64,000 nt of DNA, taken from Prauserella alba. GTDB taxonomy: Bacteria; Actinomycetota; Actinomycetes; Mycobacteriales; Pseudonocardiaceae. The notes beneath the pieces were generated by a model, which had not been told where the DNA came from, ran no database searches, and saw only the letters and a list, made by a program, of their open reading frames with translations. Location: positions 434,001-498,000 of the forward strand of contig NZ_JAMTCH010000005.1 of assembly GCF_024171735.1 (NCBI RefSeq), in the 5' to 3' direction. The translations under genes and the position numbers were made by a program. The first letter of the stretch is position 1; each line of letters opens with the position of its first letter. Shown piece by piece: positions 62,394-64,000 of this stretch.

Positions 62394-62589
62394 CGTCGGA
62401 TCTCCTTGCTGCGCGTGCGGAGGTTGAGTTGTTCCGGGTGAGGTGTGCTGGGGCGAGCTGTCCCGGGAGTGGGCAGTTCCGGGGTCCAGGAGGTTCCGGG
62501 ACCGTGGTTCGTCCGTTCGCGGTGCTCCGCGGTTGTGGTGTTGTGCGGTTGTGGCTGTGCTGCTGTGGTGGCCGTCGCCGCCACGGTCG

Positions 62590-63027
62590 TCAGGCCAGGA
62601 TGTCGCGGCGTTCGTAGACGTCGGCGGCCTCGCGCACCAGTTCGGCGCACAGGGTCGCGGAATACTCGCGTTCGAGCCGGTCGGCGATGTCGGTGAGCTG
62701 CTGCTTCGTCGACGCGTTCGGCCGCAGTGAGTTGTAGATCGACAGGACGAGGTCGTCGGGCAGTGCGGTCAGCTCGGCGGCTCGGCGGAAGTTGCGTGCC
62801 AGCTGGGTGCGCCCCACCTGCTCGGCGATCCGTGCCTGCAACCGCAGCGTGTCCGGGGAGATGCGCAGATCCTCGGCGGCCACGTCGCCCGAGAGCACGG
62901 CCTCCATGGTCAGCTCGTCGATCGGCTTGCCGGTCGGAGTGCGGAGCAGCTCCGGCCGGTGGGCCGCGAGCGGATAGTCCCGCCGTGGGTCGAGTTCCAC
63001 CTGGTCGGGAAGCGTCACCGCCACCAC
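62590..63027 (-). CDS. pduE: Propanediol/glycerol dehydratase, small subunit
   Basis: The 145-residue protein matches PduE/GldC: DYPLAAHRPELLRTPTGKPIDELTMEAVLSGDVAAEDLRIS near 14-54, then LRLQARIAEQVGRTQLARNFRRAAELTALPDDLVLSIYNSLRPNAS. It completes the alpha-beta-gamma enzyme but precedes the large subunit gene, with 196 bp between; canonical operons order large, medium, small. The start is uncertain among GTG 63027, 63024 and 63018; upstream codons are not family-like. Confidence 0.88.
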   Translation of the reverse strand: MVAVTLPDQVELDPRRDYPLAAHRPELLRTPTGKPIDELTMEAVLSGDVAAEDLRISPDTLRLQARIAEQVGRTQLARNFRRAAELTALPDDLVLSIYNSLRPNASTKQQLTDIADRLEREYSATLCAELVREAADVYERRDILA

Positions 63028-63231
63028 CTGCCTTCGTCCGTGAAGCCGGTATCGGGTGTCGAATCTATGTGCAGCGAATCTAGAGCCGGGGACGTTGCAC
63101 CGACGTTGCAGTGACGTGGCAGGCGTCCCGCGTCGTACGCGGTGTCCGGTCGTGGATCGCCGACGGCGGCCGGTGATGACCGCCGTCGACCGTCGGCCCG
63201 CGGTGACCGTCATCGGGCACCGCGCGCCGTG

Positions 63232-64000
63232 TCAGTCATCGTCGTCGCTGTCGAGGAGCCAGGCCAGCCGGGCGTCCGCGACCGGGCGACGTGGGTCGCC
63301 CGCCGGAAGGACCCGCGTGAGGTGTTCGAACACCTCGACGTCGTCGCGGCCCGGTTCGCCCTCGGACAACGCCCACAGCGCATCGGGGTCGCGGCTGTCG
63401 AGCACGGCCGTGCGGAGGGCCACGGTCCGCTGTTCACGCTCGGCCCTGATCGTCGGCGATTCGGACCGGGACAGCAGCGGTGCGGTCGCGATCGAGGCCG
63501 CGCTCGCGACCTCACCCGCGGCGAGGGCGTCGCGCACGCGCAGGAAGTCGGCGTCGACGTCGGCGGCGAGCCGATACGGCTTGGCGAGCAGGGCCTCGCC
63601 GAGCTCGGTACGCAGGCGGTGCACCTCGGCGCGCACCGTCGTGGGATTGCCGGCGTCACCGTAGAGGTGCAACGCCAGCTGGTCCGCGGTCAGCCCGGCG
63701 GGATGCAGCGCCAGCAGGGCGAGGATCTCGGCGCGGCGCAGGGTCAACGGCACCGTGCGGCCGTCCAGCTGCGCCTCGGGCGCCGTGCCGAGGAACGACA
63801 GTCGCAGCGTCGGCGAGGCCGGGCGCGCGGAGATCGTCTTCCGGCCCCGGTGCGGCAGCCGGAGCAGGTAGCCGCCCGACAGCGGTTCGAGCAGCGCCTC
63901 GCGGCCGTCCAGGTCGATCCGGTCGCTGCCGGGGTCGACGGCGATGCGGTGGGGGAACGTCCCGAGCGGATTCGCCGCGACGACCCTGCCGGACGTCGTG
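63232..64000 (-). CDS. Transcriptional regulator with C-terminal winged-helix domain (5' end beyond window)
   Basis: About 256 codons are open from the right edge to the stop at 63232, so the N-terminus is missing. The visible part has LRLSFLGTAPEAQLDGRTVPLTLRRAEILALLALHPAGLTADQLALHLYGDAGNPTTVRAEVHRLRTELG, a winged-helix arrangement, and a helical C-terminal region ending in an acidic DSDDDD. Actinobacterial GAF-domain regulators next to aldehyde and diol metabolism genes have this C-terminal half; the GAF part would lie off the window. It is upstream of and codirectional with the dehydratase operon, which it probably controls. Confidence 0.72.
   Translation of the reverse strand, partial: TTSGRVVAANPLGTFPHRIAVDPGSDRIDLDGREALLEPLSGGYLLRLPHRGRKTISARPASPTLRLSFLGTAPEAQLDGRTVPLTLRRAEILALLALHPAGLTADQLALHLYGDAGNPTTVRAEVHRLRTELGEALLAKPYRLAADVDADFLRVRDALAAGEVASAASIATAPLLSRSESPTIRAEREQRTVALRTAVLDSRDPDALWALSEGEPGRDDVEVFEHLTRVLPAGDPRRPVADARLAWLLDSDDDD

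Noticed and set aside
57432-63027. Bacterial microcompartment locus
   Set aside because: No shell protein or encapsulation peptide is visible; only dehydratase, reactivase and accessory genes are present.

Overview
The window is chromosomal DNA from a high-GC Gram-positive actinomycete, most likely of the family Pseudonocardiaceae (Saccharomonospora/Amycolatopsis-like). The reasons are the strong G/C third-position bias from about 13 kb rightward, GTG starts, two SAV2177-type methyltransferases, a DUF222/HNH gene, a spore-associated-protein-A domain and a DosR/DevR-type dormancy gene set. The genus is inference.

Layout. (1) 1-11.2 kb has visibly lower GC and reads as an acquired island. It holds a leftward operon (Tat-type secreted protein, Nal1-like serine protease, active polyprenyl synthase, geranylgeranyl-reductase/inactive-prenyl-synthase fusion cut by the left edge), a divergent FG-GAP secreted protein, and a complete three-gene ABC-3C conflict system (Mrr-like effector, middle component, SMC/Rad50-like ATPase). 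It ends at a 45-bp 3' fragment of a tRNA-Arg gene with its terminator. (2) 11.2-13.2 kb is a scar zone: two more tRNA-Arg-derived fragments, an intact SAV2177 methyltransferase and a frameshifted transporter remnant. (3) 13.2-24 kb is a dormancy/hypoxia-type cluster: CBS-BON protein, Acg nitroreductase, DUF1876, Rv2004c-like kinase, DevR-like regulator, truncated Acg, Rv1733c-like membrane protein, DUF1918, Hsp20, UspA and an alcohol dehydrogenase. A recurrent motif, approximately AGGGACC-N4-GNC, lies upstream of several of these genes.

(4) 24-36.2 kb: a PucR regulator divergent from an FdhF/YdeP-like molybdopterin oxidoreductase; a MarR regulator divergent, across a nested palindrome, from an AIF/NDH-like flavoprotein and an NmrA-type protein; then a quinone oxidoreductase-TetR pair and an acyl-CoA dehydrogenase/acyl-CoA ligase pair that share related palindromes. 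(5) 36.2-42.6 kb: a leftward catabolic cluster (AraC, nitrilase-type amidohydrolase, DUF2848, HpaB-type monooxygenase, cupin, HpaC-type flavin reductase, BenE transporter).

(6) 42.9-57.4 kb is mostly single genes: DUF222/HNH, lysozyme-SpaA fusion, two methyltransferases, Tat-exported M23 peptidase, SLC13 transporter, SGNH hydrolase, GNAT, GH43, amino-acid oxidase, SRPBCC, a broken PPOX gene, a 3-hydroxyisobutyrate-dehydrogenase-like gene and GrpB. (7) 57.4-64 kb is a leftward B12-dependent diol/glycerol dehydratase operon with the subunit order small-large-medium, both reactivase subunits, a GlcG/HbpS-like protein and an upstream regulator cut by the right edge. No microcompartment shell gene is seen. 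No complete RNA gene, CRISPR array, integrase or transposase was recognised.
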